This document shows, in pieces, positions 1-9,307 of a stretch of DNA of 64,000 nucleotides. Within the stretch, counting starts at the first letter, position 1; each line of letters opens with the position of its first letter. Below the pieces are notes generated by a model that was given only the letters and a program-made list of their open reading frames with translations, searched no databases and had not been told where the DNA came from. The stretch is from Fictibacillus gelatini DSM 15865 (GTDB lineage: Bacteria; Bacillota; Bacilli; Bacillales; Fictibacillaceae), in assembly GCF_000430745.1 (NCBI RefSeq), contig NZ_AUMP01000001.1:186001-250000 (forward strand), given 5' to 3'. Made by a program: the position numbers and the translations under genes.

Positions 1-637
1 ACATATCCGCGACATCTTTTTGTGTCTTTTCTTCTCCGCCGGATAAACCGAATCGAAGTTCCATAATTTGTTTTTCTCTGTCATTTAATGTGAATAATGC
101 TTTTAATAAAAGTTTTCTGTCTACATTTGCTTCGAGGCGTTTAGTAATGATGTCATCTTCGGTGCCGAGGACATCGGACAAGAGGAGTTCATTCCCATCC
201 CAATCCACATTTAGCGGCTCATCAAAGGAAACCTCTGAACGTGTTTTATTATTTCTCCTTAAATACATTAAAATTTCATTTTCAATACATCGCGAAGCGT
301 ATGTCGCAAGCTTAATTTTCTTTTCCGGATTAAACGTATTCACTGCTTTAATCAAGCCAATTGTGCCAATGCTAATTAAATCTTCAATATTGATTCCCGT
401 ATTTTCAAACTTGCGGGCAATATAAACGACAAGTCGCAAGTTACGTTCAATCAATAGCGATTTTGCGGCCTTATCCCCTGTTGGAAGTTTTTCTAAGAGA
501 AGCGCCTCTTCTTCTTTTGTTAAAGGGGGTGGAAGGGCCTCATTTCCTCCAATATAATAAATTTCATCACTTTTAATTCGGAGCTTTATCAGTAATTTAT
601 ACCAGAACAATGTAAGTTTTATGCGCAATTTAGCCAT
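1..637 (-). CDS. sigE: RNA polymerase sporulation sigma factor SigE (pro-sigma-E), 3' end outside window
   Basis: This is the mother-cell-specific early sporulation sigma factor, made as an inactive precursor and processed by SpoIIGA. About 212 codons are visible from ATG at 637; the family is about 239 residues, so only the end of region 4 is missing. Residues 1-27 are a hydrophobic and basic pro-sequence. Region 2 follows with [13 protein letters not shown] and the -10 recognition segment around [19 protein letters not shown]. The region 4 start, [18 protein letters not shown], lies at the window edge. The gene starts 24 bp after the spoIIGA stop codon, as in the two-gene spoIIG operon, so it should share the Spo0A-dependent promoter upstream of spoIIGA. 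The identification is very secure. Confidence 0.97.
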   Translation of the reverse strand, partial: MAKLRIKLTLFWYKLLIKLRIKSDEIYYIGGNEALPPPLTKEEEALLLEKLPTGDKAAKSLLIERNLRLVVYIARKFENTGINIEDLISIGTIGLIKAVNTFNPEKKIKLATYASRCIENEILMYLRRNNKTRSEVSFDEPLNVDWDGNELLLSDVLGTEDDIITKRLEANVDRKLLLKALFTLNDREKQIMELRFGLSGGEEKTQKDVADM

Positions 638-661
638 AGAGACTCCCCTTTCCAATCAAAC

Positions 662-1582
662 TTATGAAGCGCTGTCCTTATAATTCATCATCATTAACTC
701 CGGATGGACGATGCATGTAAATTTCCCTTCGCTTGATAATGGCGTGAAGTTTAAGCCGACAAGCACTTTTTTCGTTACAATTTTTTTAGTTTCACCTGTT
801 ATGACAACAGAGTCTGGCTTAATCGCCGTTAAAAAATGCTGGTCCCTACCGACTGATCGATATGGAATGACGCGCAGCCGCGATTCCCACGGATGATTTT
901 CTCCTTCATTGGTAAAGGCCGAAATATCTTTTGCAAGCCTTACAATTGGCTCAGGGAATAAAGAACCATGTTTTGTCATATCCAAAATCATAACCGGCAC
1001 TTTTGTAATCGGATCAACAAGCTTGTTGCCACTGTCGATTAGGCCGACAGAGTGAATGACGCAATCATCAATTGAAATTTGAACGTTTACTAATTCCGAA
1101 TAATGAATCTTTTCAACCTGGATATCATCTACCCTTCGTTTTGAAAAATACCAAATGATAGGAAAACCGAGAATGACAAATAGCCAGCTTAATGGATCCC
1201 CTAATCCTGTCCCATTTGTGACGAACATTCCGCTTTGTATCGCCAGATCTTTCTCTAAAAAATAATGAGCTGCAAACATCCCTCCTCCGGTGACAAAGGT
1301 TACAAAATAAAACATCAGCACATTTTTAAATAAATAAGTAAACTTATAAAAACCAAATGAAACCACCATAATGACAAATGAAAACAGAAGCTTAATGAAC
1401 GGATGATATAATGAGATTGTTGAAGGAATAAATAATAATAAGACGTAAGAAGACCCAATGAATGCACCGGCTATAATTCTCCATCGATTCAGTTTTCGCT
1501 TTAAAAATAGGCCAGTTAACATAATGAGAAGCAAATCAATGCAAAAATTTAGAAACCAAATGACATCAAGGTAGAGCGTCAT
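662..1582 (-). CDS. spoIIGA: Sporulation sigma-E factor-processing peptidase SpoIIGA
   Basis: This is a membrane aspartic protease that removes the pro-sequence of SigE in the mother cell after signalling from the forespore. The N-terminal half (about residues 1-150) consists of five hydrophobic membrane segments. The C-terminal half is the protease domain, with the catalytic Asp in GLIDSGNKL at residue 183. I chose the ATG at 1582 (MTLYLDVIWFLN), which has GAAAGGAG upstream; an upstream in-frame ATG lacks a ribosome binding site. The length is 306 aa, against about 309 in B. subtilis. It lies directly after the ftsZ terminator and is followed by sigE. The protease genes found between ftsZ and spoIIGA in B. 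subtilis (bpr) are not here. Confidence 0.96.
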   Translation of the reverse strand: MTLYLDVIWFLNFCIDLLLIMLTGLFLKRKLNRWRIIAGAFIGSSYVLLLFIPSTISLYHPFIKLLFSFVIMVVSFGFYKFTYLFKNVLMFYFVTFVTGGGMFAAHYFLEKDLAIQSGMFVTNGTGLGDPLSWLFVILGFPIIWYFSKRRVDDIQVEKIHYSELVNVQISIDDCVIHSVGLIDSGNKLVDPITKVPVMILDMTKHGSLFPEPIVRLAKDISAFTNEGENHPWESRLRVIPYRSVGRDQHFLTAIKPDSVVITGETKKIVTKKVLVGLNFTPLSSEGKFTCIVHPELMMMNYKDSAS

Positions 1583-1612
1583 TTGTTTTCTCCTTTCGTT
1601 AAATTTAAAATC

Positions 1613-1702
1613 AGTATAAAAGATTATAAGTATGAAGTCTGTCAATTTATGAGACAAGAACCTTTATAATTTTGAAAGGTTTTGTCAAAGTCTGTAGTCG
1701 AA
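1613..1702 (-). promoter_or_regulatory. spoIIG promoter with long spacer and Spo0A-box-like heptamers
   Basis: On the minus strand a perfect -35 TTGACA (1640-1645) is followed after 21 bp by a -10-like TATACT (1613-1618). From established knowledge, the B. subtilis spoIIG promoter is a sigma-A promoter with an unusual 22-bp spacer that needs phosphorylated Spo0A. Upstream are heptamers close to the 0A box in the orientation TTCGACA: TTCGACT (1696-1702) and TTTGACA (1683-1689). A weaker match, ATTGACA, overlaps the -35. The assignment is by motif and position only. Confidence 0.7.
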
Positions 1703-1723
1703 AACGATTGATTTTCGGCCATT

Positions 1724-1761
1724 AAAAAATCCACGTTCCAATTATGGAACGTGGATTTTTT
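1724..1761 (-). terminator. Intrinsic terminator after ftsZ
   Basis: A perfect 17-bp inverted repeat (core TCCACGTTCCA / TGGAACGTGGA) with a 4-nt loop and A/T runs on both flanks touches the ftsZ stop codon. It separates ftsAZ from the spoIIG operon and could work in both directions. Confidence 0.9.
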
Positions 1762-2912
1762 TATCTGCGGCGATTGCGATTGCGATTTCGCAAAAATGCA
1801 GGTATATCAAGTGTTTCAGAGTCAGATTGGCTTGTTTGCTGCGTATTTCTTTGTTCCCGCACCGGCTCTTCACGCTGAATGGTAGGCTTTGGTTGCGGTT
1901 TAGGATTTGTAGATTGCTGGAATTTTGTCCTTGGCGGCTCTAAGCCCTGTGAATTTTCTTTTTCATCAAATCCGGTCGCAATAACCGTAACAAGAATTTC
2001 GTCTTTTAAATTTTCATTGATGACCGATCCGAAGATCATATTTACTTCAGGGTCAGAAGCGGATGAGACGATGTCTGCTGCTTCGTTTACTTCATACAGG
2101 CTTAAGTTAGAACCTCCCGTAATGTTCATAATCACACCTTTTGCCCCATCAATCGATGTTTCAAGTAATGGAGAGGAGATTGCTTGTTTGGCCGCCTCTG
2201 CAGCGCGATTGTCCCCTGTTGCAATACCGATACCCATTAATGCCGATCCTCTTTCCGTCATGATTGTCTTCACATCGGCAAAGTCAAGGTTAATTAATCC
2301 AGGTGTTGCAATGAGATCGGAGATACCCTGGACACCCTGGCGCAAAACGTTATCTGCTTCGCGGAATGCTTCTAGCATCGGCGTATTTTTATCGACGATT
2401 TCAAGCAATCTATCATTCGGGATAACAATCAATGTATCTACTTTTTCTTTTAATACACTTATCCCTCCAACAGCTTGAACCGCGCGTTTTCTCCCTTCAA
2501 ATGTAAAAGGGCGGGTAACGACGCCGACTGTTAATGCTCCAAGTTCCTTTGCGATTTCGGCGATGACAGGAGCTGCGCCAGTACCTGTACCACCGCCCAT
2601 TCCAGCAGTGACAAACACCATATCGGCTCCGCGAAGAACTTCTTCAATTTGCTCTCTGCTCTCCTCAGCAGCTTTTTTGCCGATATCCGGATTAGCACCT
2701 GCCCCTAACCCTCTTGTTAATTTTGATCCGATTTGCATTTTAATTTCTGCTTTAGAAAGGTTGAGCGCCTGTGCATCTGTGTTGACGCATATAAATTCAA
2801 CGCCTTGTACTCCATGCTCAATCATGCGGTTTACCGCATTGCTTCCGCCGCCGCCTACACCTATTACTTTAATTGTTGCCAATGAATCCATATTCATATC
2901 AAACTCTAACAT
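1761..2912 (-). CDS. ftsZ: Cell division protein FtsZ (tubulin-like GTPase)
   Basis: FtsZ polymerises into the Z ring at midcell, or at polar sites in sporulation, and recruits the division machinery. The protein is 383 aa (B. subtilis 382). Visible motifs are the glycine-rich nucleotide loop [17 protein letters not shown] near the N terminus, the tubulin signature GGGTGTG, the T7 loop around [11 protein letters not shown], a Pro/Gln/Thr-rich linker, and the conserved C-terminal peptide [15 protein letters not shown] that binds FtsA and SepF. I chose the ATG at 2912 with AGGAGGA upstream, since the longer open frame to 3008 lacks family similarity. The gene is 76 bp after ftsA and is probably co-transcribed with it from the sigma-H and other promoters upstream of ftsA. 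Confidence 0.98.
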   Translation of the reverse strand: MLEFDMNMDSLATIKVIGVGGGGSNAVNRMIEHGVQGVEFICVNTDAQALNLSKAEIKMQIGSKLTRGLGAGANPDIGKKAAEESREQIEEVLRGADMVFVTAGMGGGTGTGAAPVIAEIAKELGALTVGVVTRPFTFEGRKRAVQAVGGISVLKEKVDTLIVIPNDRLLEIVDKNTPMLEAFREADNVLRQGVQGISDLIATPGLINLDFADVKTIMTERGSALMGIGIATGDNRAAEAAKQAISSPLLETSIDGAKGVIMNITGGSNLSLYEVNEAADIVSSASDPEVNMIFGSVINENLKDEILVTVIATGFDEKENSQGLEPPRTKFQQSTNPKPQPKPTIQREEPVREQRNTQQTSQSDSETLDIPAFLRNRNRNRRR

Positions 2913-2988
2913 GAGCGTTCCTCCTAATGACGATTTCCTCTGTCTCTTAGATGAAGTCCAGGTTGACTGTCTTCCTTGAACTTCTTTC

Positions 2989-4272
2989 TTAGTCAAAAAA
3001 TAATCCAAACCAATTTTTCACTTTGGATTTCACTCCGCCGCTTTCTTTTTCAATTTGTTTGGACACCTTTGGCTCTTGCTTTCTCTTTTGCTGAACTTCG
3101 TATCCTTCTTCGCTAAGTGCTGCTGCTACTTCTTTCCCTTGAACTTTAATATTGCGATAAGTAAATTGAATCAATCCGACACCAGTAGTATATTGAGGTT
3201 CTCTTACCCCAATGTAATCCGGAAGGGACACTCTGACATTTTGTTGAAAAATTTCTTGGGCTAATTCCAAAAGTCCCGGCATGGAAGCGACTCCGCCTGT
3301 AATTACAAATCCTCCTGGTAATTCATTATACCCGTGTCTCGCAAGCTCGTCATCTATCATTTCGAACATTTCAGCCAGTCTTGCTTCTATAATGTGTGCT
3401 AAATCTCTCTGGCTAATTTCCTGTTCCGCCGATGAACCAATCTGGGGGACCTTAAACGTTTCATCAGGTGAGGCAAGGTCTACAAATGCATGGCCATGCT
3501 TTAATTTAATTTTATCCGCATCTTCCGCTGTCGTACGCAGGCCGATGGATATATCTTTCGTAATATATTCCCCACCAATTGGCAAAACGGAAGTAAACTG
3601 CATCGATCCTTGATCAAAAACGGAAACCGTTGTCGATCCCCCGCCAATTTCGATTAACGCAACTCCTAATTCTGTCTCATCCTTTGACAAAGCGATGGAG
3701 CCCGTTGCCAGAGGTTCAAGACAAATATCAATAATTTCCAAACCTGCTTTTTCTACGCAGCGAAGCAAATTATGTAAAATGGTTTTCGAACCGGTGATAA
3801 TGGTTCCTTCCATTTCAAGTCTAACCCCGAGCATGCCTCGCGGATCAATAATTTCATCCGTTCCGTCGACGATAAACTGACGCGGAATAACATCAATAAT
3901 TTCTCGTTCGGGAGGAATGGACACGACTTGCGCTGCCTCTATCACGCGAGCAATGTCTTCATCACCAATTTCTCTGTCTTCACTTGATACAGCTACAACG
4001 CCATGACATGGCTCGAGCTTAACATGATTTCCCTTTACACCTACAATAACACCATTAATCGGTATTCCAAGCATTCGTTCAGCCTGTTCAACCGCCTTTT
4101 TAATTGAACGAACAGTTTCATCAATATCTATAATTGAGCCTTTTTTAATACCTGCTGATTTAGCATGTCCTACACCAATTACATTAAAGGATTCATTGGT
4201 CATTTCTCCAATGATAACTTTAATATTGGATGTACCGATGTCTAAACTCACATAAATCTCATTGCTGTTCAT
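2989..4272 (-). CDS. ftsA: Cell division protein FtsA
   Basis: FtsA is an actin-like ATPase that anchors FtsZ filaments to the membrane. The protein has 427 aa (B. subtilis about 440). The actin-fold phosphate-1 motif is seen at the N terminus ([14 protein letters not shown]), and the phosphate-2 and adenosine motifs at [13 protein letters not shown] and [14 protein letters not shown]. The C terminus ends in a basic linker and a putative amphipathic membrane helix ([11 protein letters not shown]). The ATG at 4272 has AGGAGGTG upstream. It forms a pair with ftsZ. The 142-bp gap from sbp holds a sigma-H promoter. Confidence 0.97.
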   Translation of the reverse strand: MNSNEIYVSLDIGTSNIKVIIGEMTNESFNVIGVGHAKSAGIKKGSIIDIDETVRSIKKAVEQAERMLGIPINGVIVGVKGNHVKLEPCHGVVAVSSEDREIGDEDIARVIEAAQVVSIPPEREIIDVIPRQFIVDGTDEIIDPRGMLGVRLEMEGTIITGSKTILHNLLRCVEKAGLEIIDICLEPLATGSIALSKDETELGVALIEIGGGSTTVSVFDQGSMQFTSVLPIGGEYITKDISIGLRTTAEDADKIKLKHGHAFVDLASPDETFKVPQIGSSAEQEISQRDLAHIIEARLAEMFEMIDDELARHGYNELPGGFVITGGVASMPGLLELAQEIFQQNVRVSLPDYIGVREPQYTTGVGLIQFTYRNIKVQGKEVAAALSEEGYEVQQKRKQEPKVSKQIEKESGGVKSKVKNWFGLFFD

Positions 4273-4360
4273 TCTCTGGCACCTCCTTTTAATCTATTAA
4301 TCGGTTTATAATCCGAATGTTTAATTATAAAAAAAAGAGTTCGTTATCTAATTAAGAAAT

Positions 4361-4389
4361 TAATTCCACAAGAGATGGTGATTCCCTCT
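4361..4389 (-). promoter_or_regulatory. Sigma-H promoter for ftsAZ
   Basis: On the minus strand the -35 AGAGGGAAT (4381-4389) matches the sigma-H consensus RNAGGAWWW at 8 of 9 positions. After an 11-bp spacer the -10 GTGGAATTA (4361-4369) matches RNNGAATWW fully. B. subtilis ftsAZ is known to have a sigma-H promoter that raises FtsZ at the start of sporulation. The site is about 90 bp upstream of the ftsA start codon. Confidence 0.78.
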
Positions 4390-4414
4390 TTTTTTCTTTA
4401 GTTTTCTCGAAAAA

Positions 4415-4768
4415 TTATTGATTTTTCCGTGCATTTGTCCATTTATCCATTACAAGTCTTCGTATCACAGCTATATTATTAAACAACCTTACACCAAATG
4501 CAAATATAGCGGCAAGATAAAGGTCAATTCCAAGCTGGACTCCTAAAAAGCTAAGTCCACCCGCTAAAAGAATGTTAAAGAAGAAGCCGGTGATAAATAC
4601 TTTGTCTTCAAATGTACCTTGCAGGTGGGCACGCATCCCTCCAAATAATGTATCTAAAGCGGCTAGAACGGCGATAGACAGATAGTTTGTATAATCAGGA
4701 GGAATTCGAATGTCCGTTAAATATCCAAGCACGAGACCGATAATTAAACCGAAGACCGGAAGCCACAT
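4415..4768 (-). CDS. sbp: Small basic membrane protein Sbp
   Basis: This 117-aa protein has about four hydrophobic segments: VFGLIIGLVLGYLT, YLSIAVLAALDTLFGG, ITGFFFNILLAGGLSFLG and LYLAAIFAFGVRLFNNIAVI. It ends in a short basic tail. It matches the Sbp (DUF1290) family found between ylxX and ftsA in Bacilli (121 aa in B. subtilis). Its role is not established. The start is 2 bp after the ylxX stop codon, so translation is probably coupled. Identification is by position, length and topology. Confidence 0.9.
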   Translation of the reverse strand: MWLPVFGLIIGLVLGYLTDIRIPPDYTNYLSIAVLAALDTLFGGMRAHLQGTFEDKVFITGFFFNILLAGGLSFLGVQLGIDLYLAAIFAFGVRLFNNIAVIRRLVMDKWTNARKNQ

Positions 4769-4770
4769 GC

Positions 4771-5469
4771 TTATCCCTCCTTTACTTGCTTCATATAGTT
4801 CACACGGATTGGCTTGCTATATGGGGGTAATGTTAAATGTTTAACCGGCTTCGAGGTAATGTTTAAATTTTCTCTCACAAAATCCTCGGCAGACTGTGAA
4901 GCAATAATTTGAGATTTAAGCTTCTTTGGATCTTTTGCAATGACGCGAATGATAATCGGAAACGTTGAAATTGGTTCATTATTCACGTACGTTTTTCCAT
5001 TAACAAGGCGAATGGAAGAGCGTGAAATGATCCTTTCACCATTAATTGAAATATCTTTTGCTTCATACCGGTTCAGTTCATTAACAAGTCTCTCTAGCAA
5101 TGCCGGAAACATTGCTGGATCTATTTTTCCCGAAAGTTCCTCATTAAACGGTTCGATACGAATTAAAATTCCTTGTCCGCTTTTTTTCGTTAATCCAGCT
5201 TCTGTTTTTAAGTCTTTTAGGGCCTCTTTCATCGCTAATAATTTATACTCTTTCGTCCTGCTTTGATAGTCGTTGAGTAACTCTTCATTTTTTTCTACTT
5301 CTTTATTGAGCTCCATCTGCTTCTTTTTTTCTTCTTCAAGAGCCGACCTTAGTTGCCATATATCACGTTTATCTTGTTTTTTAGGATGATTCGTTGTTTG
5401 AAATTGAATAGCAAGCATAAATCCTAGAGTACATGCCACAAGGCTTAGCGCGATCCTTCTATCCTTCAA
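4771..5469 (-). CDS. ylxX: DUF881 membrane-anchored protein YlxX
   Basis: This protein of unknown function has 232 aa. One N-terminal membrane segment (IALSLVACTLGFMLAIQF) is followed by a coiled coil of about 50 residues rich in Glu, Lys and Leu. A DUF881 extracellular domain follows, with NELNRYEAKDISINGERII and FPIIIRVIAKDP. The start is TTG at 5469 with AAAGGAG seven bases upstream, and it overlaps the end of ylxW by 11 bases. It is a tandem paralogue of ylxW. Both sit between divIB and sbp as in B. subtilis, so a role at the division site or envelope is plausible but unproven. Confidence 0.87.
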   Translation of the reverse strand: MKDRRIALSLVACTLGFMLAIQFQTTNHPKKQDKRDIWQLRSALEEEKKKQMELNKEVEKNEELLNDYQSRTKEYKLLAMKEALKDLKTEAGLTKKSGQGILIRIEPFNEELSGKIDPAMFPALLERLVNELNRYEAKDISINGERIISRSSIRLVNGKTYVNNEPISTFPIIIRVIAKDPKKLKSQIIASQSAEDFVRENLNITSKPVKHLTLPPYSKPIRVNYMKQVKEG

Positions 5470-6166
5470 TTTCGTTCTCCTTTTCAGCTAATAAAGGCTC
5501 CATTCTTATTTCATCTTTTTTAGAGATGGAAACATCGATCCCCTCTGAAGCGAGTACATTTGCGATATACAAGTTCAATGATTTTTCCAGCGTGTCTTTA
5601 TTTCCGATGGCGGAAATAACAAATGGAGCAGGATATTGATTGCCGTCAACGCTAACAACAGGACCGATACAAGAAATGTAGCTATTATGATTGATCCGTT
5701 GTCCATTAACAGCAACCGCTTCCGCTCCGGAAACGAGAAGTTCATTAATCACTTCCCGGATATGTTCCTCATGAACGATATAGTTGTTCGGATTTTCTCC
5801 ATCGGGTATATAAGAAGAATCAGAGAGGGTTACTTCAATCCCTTCTCCTTTCACTTTAACCTCGCCTACGATCATTCGAAGCTGCTTTAATTCCTTTACA
5901 AGACCGGCTGAATTTTTTTCTTCGTTCGCCACATTTTCTTCCTTATCTTGCACTTTTTGTTGAATCACTTTTAGTTCATTCGATAATTGTTTGTTCGTTT
6001 TTTGCACATCTAAAATCTGCGACCTGAGGCTATCTTCTTTTTTCCATTCTTCACTTATTCGGTTCGATGTTTTTTCTGTTTTTGCCAGCTGATAGGAAAA
6101 AGAAAGGAAAAACCCCGTAATCAGCAAAATGAAAGAATAAAAAAGATATTTACCGCTTGCTTTCAT
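5459..6166 (-). CDS. ylxW: DUF881 membrane-anchored protein YlxW
   Basis: The protein has about 235 aa: one N-terminal membrane segment (YLFYSFILLITGFFLSFSY), a coiled coil (about residues 35-90) and a DUF881 domain with LLVSGAEAVAVNGQRI and APFVISAIGN. I chose the ATG at 6166 (MKASGKYLF), which has AGGGG nine bases upstream and overlaps the divIB 3' end by 17 bases. An upstream ATG at 6199 is less likely. It is a paralogue of the following ylxX. The function is unknown. Confidence 0.85.
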   Translation of the reverse strand: MKASGKYLFYSFILLITGFFLSFSYQLAKTEKTSNRISEEWKKEDSLRSQILDVQKTNKQLSNELKVIQQKVQDKEENVANEEKNSAGLVKELKQLRMIVGEVKVKGEGIEVTLSDSSYIPDGENPNNYIVHEEHIREVINELLVSGAEAVAVNGQRINHNSYISCIGPVVSVDGNQYPAPFVISAIGNKDTLEKSLNLYIANVLASEGIDVSISKKDEIRMEPLLAEKENEIEG

Positions 6167-6935
6167 CTCCTTGAGCCCCTTTCTTTGGAAATTCATCAAA
6201 ATATGTGCTTACATCCATATTGATGATTCCTTTTTTTCCTGGCCCAAGTTTCTCAACAACTGAAGGGTAAGCTTTCATTTTTTTGGCAAAACCAGACACG
6301 GTCGTGCGAACAATATATCCATCCGTCATGTACAATGTGATCTGGTCTTTCTTATCATCAGTTGGGGTAAGATGAATTTCGGAAATTCGATGAATCATGC
6401 TTTCTGGAAGCTTTTTAAGCTCGGCCGCCATTTTTTTTAACAGGCTGGCATCCTCCCCCTCCCATTCATCAATAATCGGGGCGTTTACCGGCAGCTTATC
6501 TTTCGCGAGCGGCGAGAGAAATGCACCATTTTGAAGAATCGGATAATAGCGGCCCTCTCTTTTTAAATAAGCTACTTTTTCATATTCCGTTACATCGATT
6601 ACAAGATGATTAAAAAACTTTTTATGTAAATGAACGGAAGCAATTTCGTCGATTTTTTTTACATTGGTCCGTACTTCTTTTTCCGATACATTTAAAAAAT
6701 TTGTATCTTCCGTTATTTTACTCGCTCGCCTGATCTCCTCATCGCTAACAGAAACGTTTCCGCTAACTGTAATTTTATGTACGCGGCTTAAATCAGACTG
6801 AAAGTAAACAATAGTCAAGATTAATAGAAAAAAAAGGGACAAGTAAAAAATCATACGCCTGTTTGCTTTTTGTTTTCGTTGCATTTTCAATTTCGGAATT
6901 CGATCCTCAATTGGCACAACTTTCGGCTTGTCCAT
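6150..6935 (-). CDS. divIB: Cell division protein DivIB (FtsQ family)
   Basis: DivIB is a bitopic divisome protein that works with FtsL and DivIC to control septal peptidoglycan synthesis. The protein has 261 aa (B. subtilis 263). It has a basic cytoplasmic N terminus (IPKLKMQRKQKANRR) and one membrane segment (MIFYLSLFFLLILTIVYF). The POTRA domain begins at VHKITVSGNVSVSDEEI, and the beta domain covers about residues 125-240. I chose the ATG at 6935 with TGGAGGAG upstream. It lies 179 bp after murB, past a hairpin and a repeat copy. Confidence 0.95.
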   Translation of the reverse strand: MDKPKVVPIEDRIPKLKMQRKQKANRRMIFYLSLFFLLILTIVYFQSDLSRVHKITVSGNVSVSDEEIRRASKITEDTNFLNVSEKEVRTNVKKIDEIASVHLHKKFFNHLVIDVTEYEKVAYLKREGRYYPILQNGAFLSPLAKDKLPVNAPIIDEWEGEDASLLKKMAAELKKLPESMIHRISEIHLTPTDDKKDQITLYMTDGYIVRTTVSGFAKKMKAYPSVVEKLGPGKKGIINMDVSTYFDEFPKKGAQGDESKR

Positions 6936-6961
6936 CTTTTCTCCTCCATTTTTTGAAATGA

Positions 6962-6998
6962 AAGCGGAAACGGACGAATAAGCACGCCGTTTCCGCTT
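6962..6998 (-). terminator. Hairpin between murB and divIB (weak terminator or attenuator)
   Basis: A perfect 12-bp inverted repeat (AAGCGGAAACGG / CCGTTTCCGCTT) with a 13-nt loop sits just upstream of the divIB ribosome binding site. On the minus strand the stem is followed by TTTCATTTC, a poor T tract, so termination would be partial at best. An mRNA-stability or attenuation role is possible. Confidence 0.45.
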
Positions 6999-7030
6999 CA
7001 TTATAACATATTCCGTGAATTAATAATATT

Positions 7031-7094
7031 GTTCAACAAGGAGGACAAACAGAACGGCGAAATCCTACCGTAATGTTTCCCGGACGTTTTGAAC
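7031..7094. repeat. Short copy (64 bp) of an inverted-repeat element
   Basis: The element starts GTTCAACAAGGAGGACAAAC and ends AATGTTTCCCGGACGTTTTG followed by AAC. With its flanks the outermost bases form the palindrome ATTGTTCAA / TTGAACAAT. Both end segments recur in the 222-bp element at 48311-48532, with the same asymmetric inner bases (GAGGACAAACA on one side, TCCGGGAAACA read inward from the other). This copy therefore looks like an internally deleted form. It lies 20 bp after the murB stop codon. Confidence 0.75.
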
Positions 7095-7114
7095 AATCTT
7101 TGATATGGCATAAT

Positions 7115-8029
7115 TCATGAGTTCGTTCTGCCAATAATCTCTACTTCTGTCTCCATATCGATCCCATGTAATTCTTTTATTTTTTTCTTTATAAAATCGA
7201 TTAAATCAAGGACGTCCTTTGCTTTTGCTCCACCGGTGTTTACGATAAAGTTGGCATGCATTTCGGAAATTTGTGCCCCGCCGATTTTTGTTCCTTTTAA
7301 ACCAGACGTTTCGATTAAGCCGCCAGCATAGTTTGGGAGCGGATTACGAAACACGCTTCCGCAACAAGGATGATTCCATGGCTGCGTATTTTTGCGGTAA
7401 TCTTTGTTTTTTCTGAGCTCGGCCATGATCTCTTCTTTTTCACCTTTATTTAAACGGAGCACGGCTTCGACACAAATTCCTCCTTCTTTTTGAAGAATGG
7501 ACGTACGATAAGAGAATGCCAGCTCCTCGTTAGTTAACCATCTTAAGCTTCCATCCGGAAATAAGATACGTGCTTTCGACACGATTTGGGACATATCCGA
7601 GCCATGGGCGCCTGCATTCATATAGACCGCCCCGCCGACAGAGCCTGGAATGCCAGCAGCGAATTCCAAACCGCTATAACCTTCCCTTGAGAGAACAGTT
7701 GCAAGCGTCACAAGTGAGTATCCTCCCCCGACTGTTATCTCTTCTTCATTTTTATAGAGATGGTCAAGGCCTTTCCCTAGTTTAATAACGACACCTTCAA
7801 TTCCATTATCGGAAACTAATAGGTTAGAACCCCGTCCAATGGCACGAAACGGCACCTTTTCTTGCTTAATCAGTTCCAGCGCTCGCTGCAATGAATCTAT
7901 GCTTCCCGGTTCAAAAAGTATATCTGCCGGGCCACCGATCTTTAATGTTGTATGATTTTTAAGGGGCTCATTTTCGAGAACCTTACCTAAATTTTCTTCC
8001 CTTAATTGTGCTGCAAGTTTTTCCAACAT
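7115..8029 (-). CDS. murB: UDP-N-acetylenolpyruvoylglucosamine reductase MurB
   Basis: MurB is a cytoplasmic FAD enzyme that reduces UDP-GlcNAc-enolpyruvate to UDP-MurNAc with NADPH, the second committed step of peptidoglycan precursor synthesis. The protein has 304 aa (B. subtilis 303). The FAD-binding domain shows [26 protein letters not shown] and the [21 protein letters not shown] loop region. The substrate domain has the catalytic serine in CCGSVFRNP and the glutamate in [13 protein letters not shown]. The start is ATG at 8029 preceded by AGGGGGGAG. It follows murG by 42 bp. Confidence 0.97.
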   Translation of the reverse strand: MLEKLAAQLREENLGKVLENEPLKNHTTLKIGGPADILFEPGSIDSLQRALELIKQEKVPFRAIGRGSNLLVSDNGIEGVVIKLGKGLDHLYKNEEEITVGGGYSLVTLATVLSREGYSGLEFAAGIPGSVGGAVYMNAGAHGSDMSQIVSKARILFPDGSLRWLTNEELAFSYRTSILQKEGGICVEAVLRLNKGEKEEIMAELRKNKDYRKNTQPWNHPCCGSVFRNPLPNYAGGLIETSGLKGTKIGGAQISEMHANFIVNTGGAKAKDVLDLIDFIKKKIKELHGIDMETEVEIIGRTNS

Positions 8030-8071
8030 TCTCCCCCCTATTTATGCTTCTTAACTCATCATATGTGTTCT

Positions 8072-9181
8072 TTATTTAAAAGTAGCCGTCGATTTTGAGA
8101 GGTCTTTCATCACTTCATAAAGCCGATTCGCCGCATCCGGCATCCCGAGTTGCTTTGAAGCTTTATGCATTTTTGACCACTCTTTTTCATCTGTAAGAAT
8201 GCGGTCAATATGTTGAACAAGAAGCGAACCGTTCATATCTTTTTCTAAAATAACAACGGCAGCGCCCTTGCTTTCGAGTGCCCGGGCATTTTTTTCCTGA
8301 TGGTTATTCGTTACGTATGGACTGGGTATTAAAATGCTCGGGATGCCAAGTGCGGTAATTTCCGCGATCGTTGTCGCACCTGCTCTGGCAACTACAAGGT
8401 CCATGCCCGCAAGCACTTCCGGCATATTATGAATAAACGGGACAATCGTAACATTTTTTGGATTCCCGTGTTTTTTAACCTGTTCCAGAACATGATCGTA
8501 ATGAACTTCCCCTGTCACATAAACAAATTGATAGTTTCGCTCCCCGACAAGATCGAGTGCTTCGAGAAAAGCTTCATTGATCGGGCGCGCTCCCCGGCTT
8601 CCACCAACAATTAAGACCGTTTTCTTTGCCGGATCAAGATGAAGAGATTCTTTTCCTCTTTTGCCGTCTTTATCTTTCACTTCTTGAGCCCTTGGATTTC
8701 CCGTGTATACAACCTTTTCTTTCGGAAAATATCCGGCTGCTTCTTCAAAGCAGATCGCTACTTTTTGAACATACTTGCTTAAAAACTTGTTCGTTAAACC
8801 AGGAATGCTGTTTTGTTCATGAACGATTGCAGGGATGTTCAGGTTGCTTGCCGCATAAACAACAGGGCCGCAAACATAACCGCCTGTTCCAATAACAATA
8901 TCAGGCTTAAACTCTTTCAGCAGTTTCTTGCTTTTTGAAACGCCTTTTAAAAAGCGAAGCACGGTTTTTATATTTTCGACAGAAAGACTGCGTTTAAAAC
9001 CGGTAATTTGAATGCTTTCAAACGGAATGTTTTCTCTTGGAACTAGCTTTGATTCCAGCCCTTTTTCCGTCCCAATATATAACAGCTCTGACTCCGGATG
9101 AATTTTTTTAATTTCTTTCGCAAGGGCAAGCGCGGGGTAAATATGTCCTCCCGTTCCTCCACCACTTAATACAATTTTCAT
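8072..9181 (-). CDS. murG: UDP-GlcNAc transferase MurG (lipid II synthesis)
   Basis: MurG is a membrane-associated GT-B glycosyltransferase that adds GlcNAc to lipid I to form lipid II. The protein has 369 aa (B. subtilis 363). Signatures are the N-terminal glycine loop [18 protein letters not shown], the second loop [16 protein letters not shown], and the nucleotide-sugar region [21 protein letters not shown] chose the ATG at 9181 (MKIVLSGG), which has GGAGG seven bases upstream. The longer frame to 9262 runs through a terminator hairpin. Confidence 0.96.
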   Translation of the reverse strand: MKIVLSGGGTGGHIYPALALAKEIKKIHPESELLYIGTEKGLESKLVPRENIPFESIQITGFKRSLSVENIKTVLRFLKGVSKSKKLLKEFKPDIVIGTGGYVCGPVVYAASNLNIPAIVHEQNSIPGLTNKFLSKYVQKVAICFEEAAGYFPKEKVVYTGNPRAQEVKDKDGKRGKESLHLDPAKKTVLIVGGSRGARPINEAFLEALDLVGERNYQFVYVTGEVHYDHVLEQVKKHGNPKNVTIVPFIHNMPEVLAGMDLVVARAGATTIAEITALGIPSILIPSPYVTNNHQEKNARALESKGAAVVILEKDMNGSLLVQHIDRILTDEKEWSKMHKASKQLGMPDAANRLYEVMKDLSKSTATFK

Positions 9182-9205
9182 TTTCATACCTCCGAAAAAC
9201 GGATT

Positions 9206-9247
9206 CAAAAAAACAATGACCCTGTCAGTATGCCGGACAGGGTTATT
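9206..9247 (-). terminator. Terminator between spoVE and murG
   Basis: On the minus strand the stem ACCCTGTC / GACAGGGT, extended by A/T pairs, closes a loop of 9 nt and is followed by GTTTTTTTG. It lies 60 bp after spoVE and 25 bp before the murG start, so murG expression from upstream would need readthrough or a local promoter. Confidence 0.8.
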
Positions 9248-9307
9248 GCAAGCCATCCTCAATTAGAATAAGAGAATTTAACGTTAAATACAAGAATTTT
9301 AATACAT

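Noticed and set aside
1879-2979. Long plus-strand open frames (199 and 138 codons) opposite ftsZ
   Set aside because: They are shadows of the FtsZ reading frame, without ribosome binding sites or family similarity.
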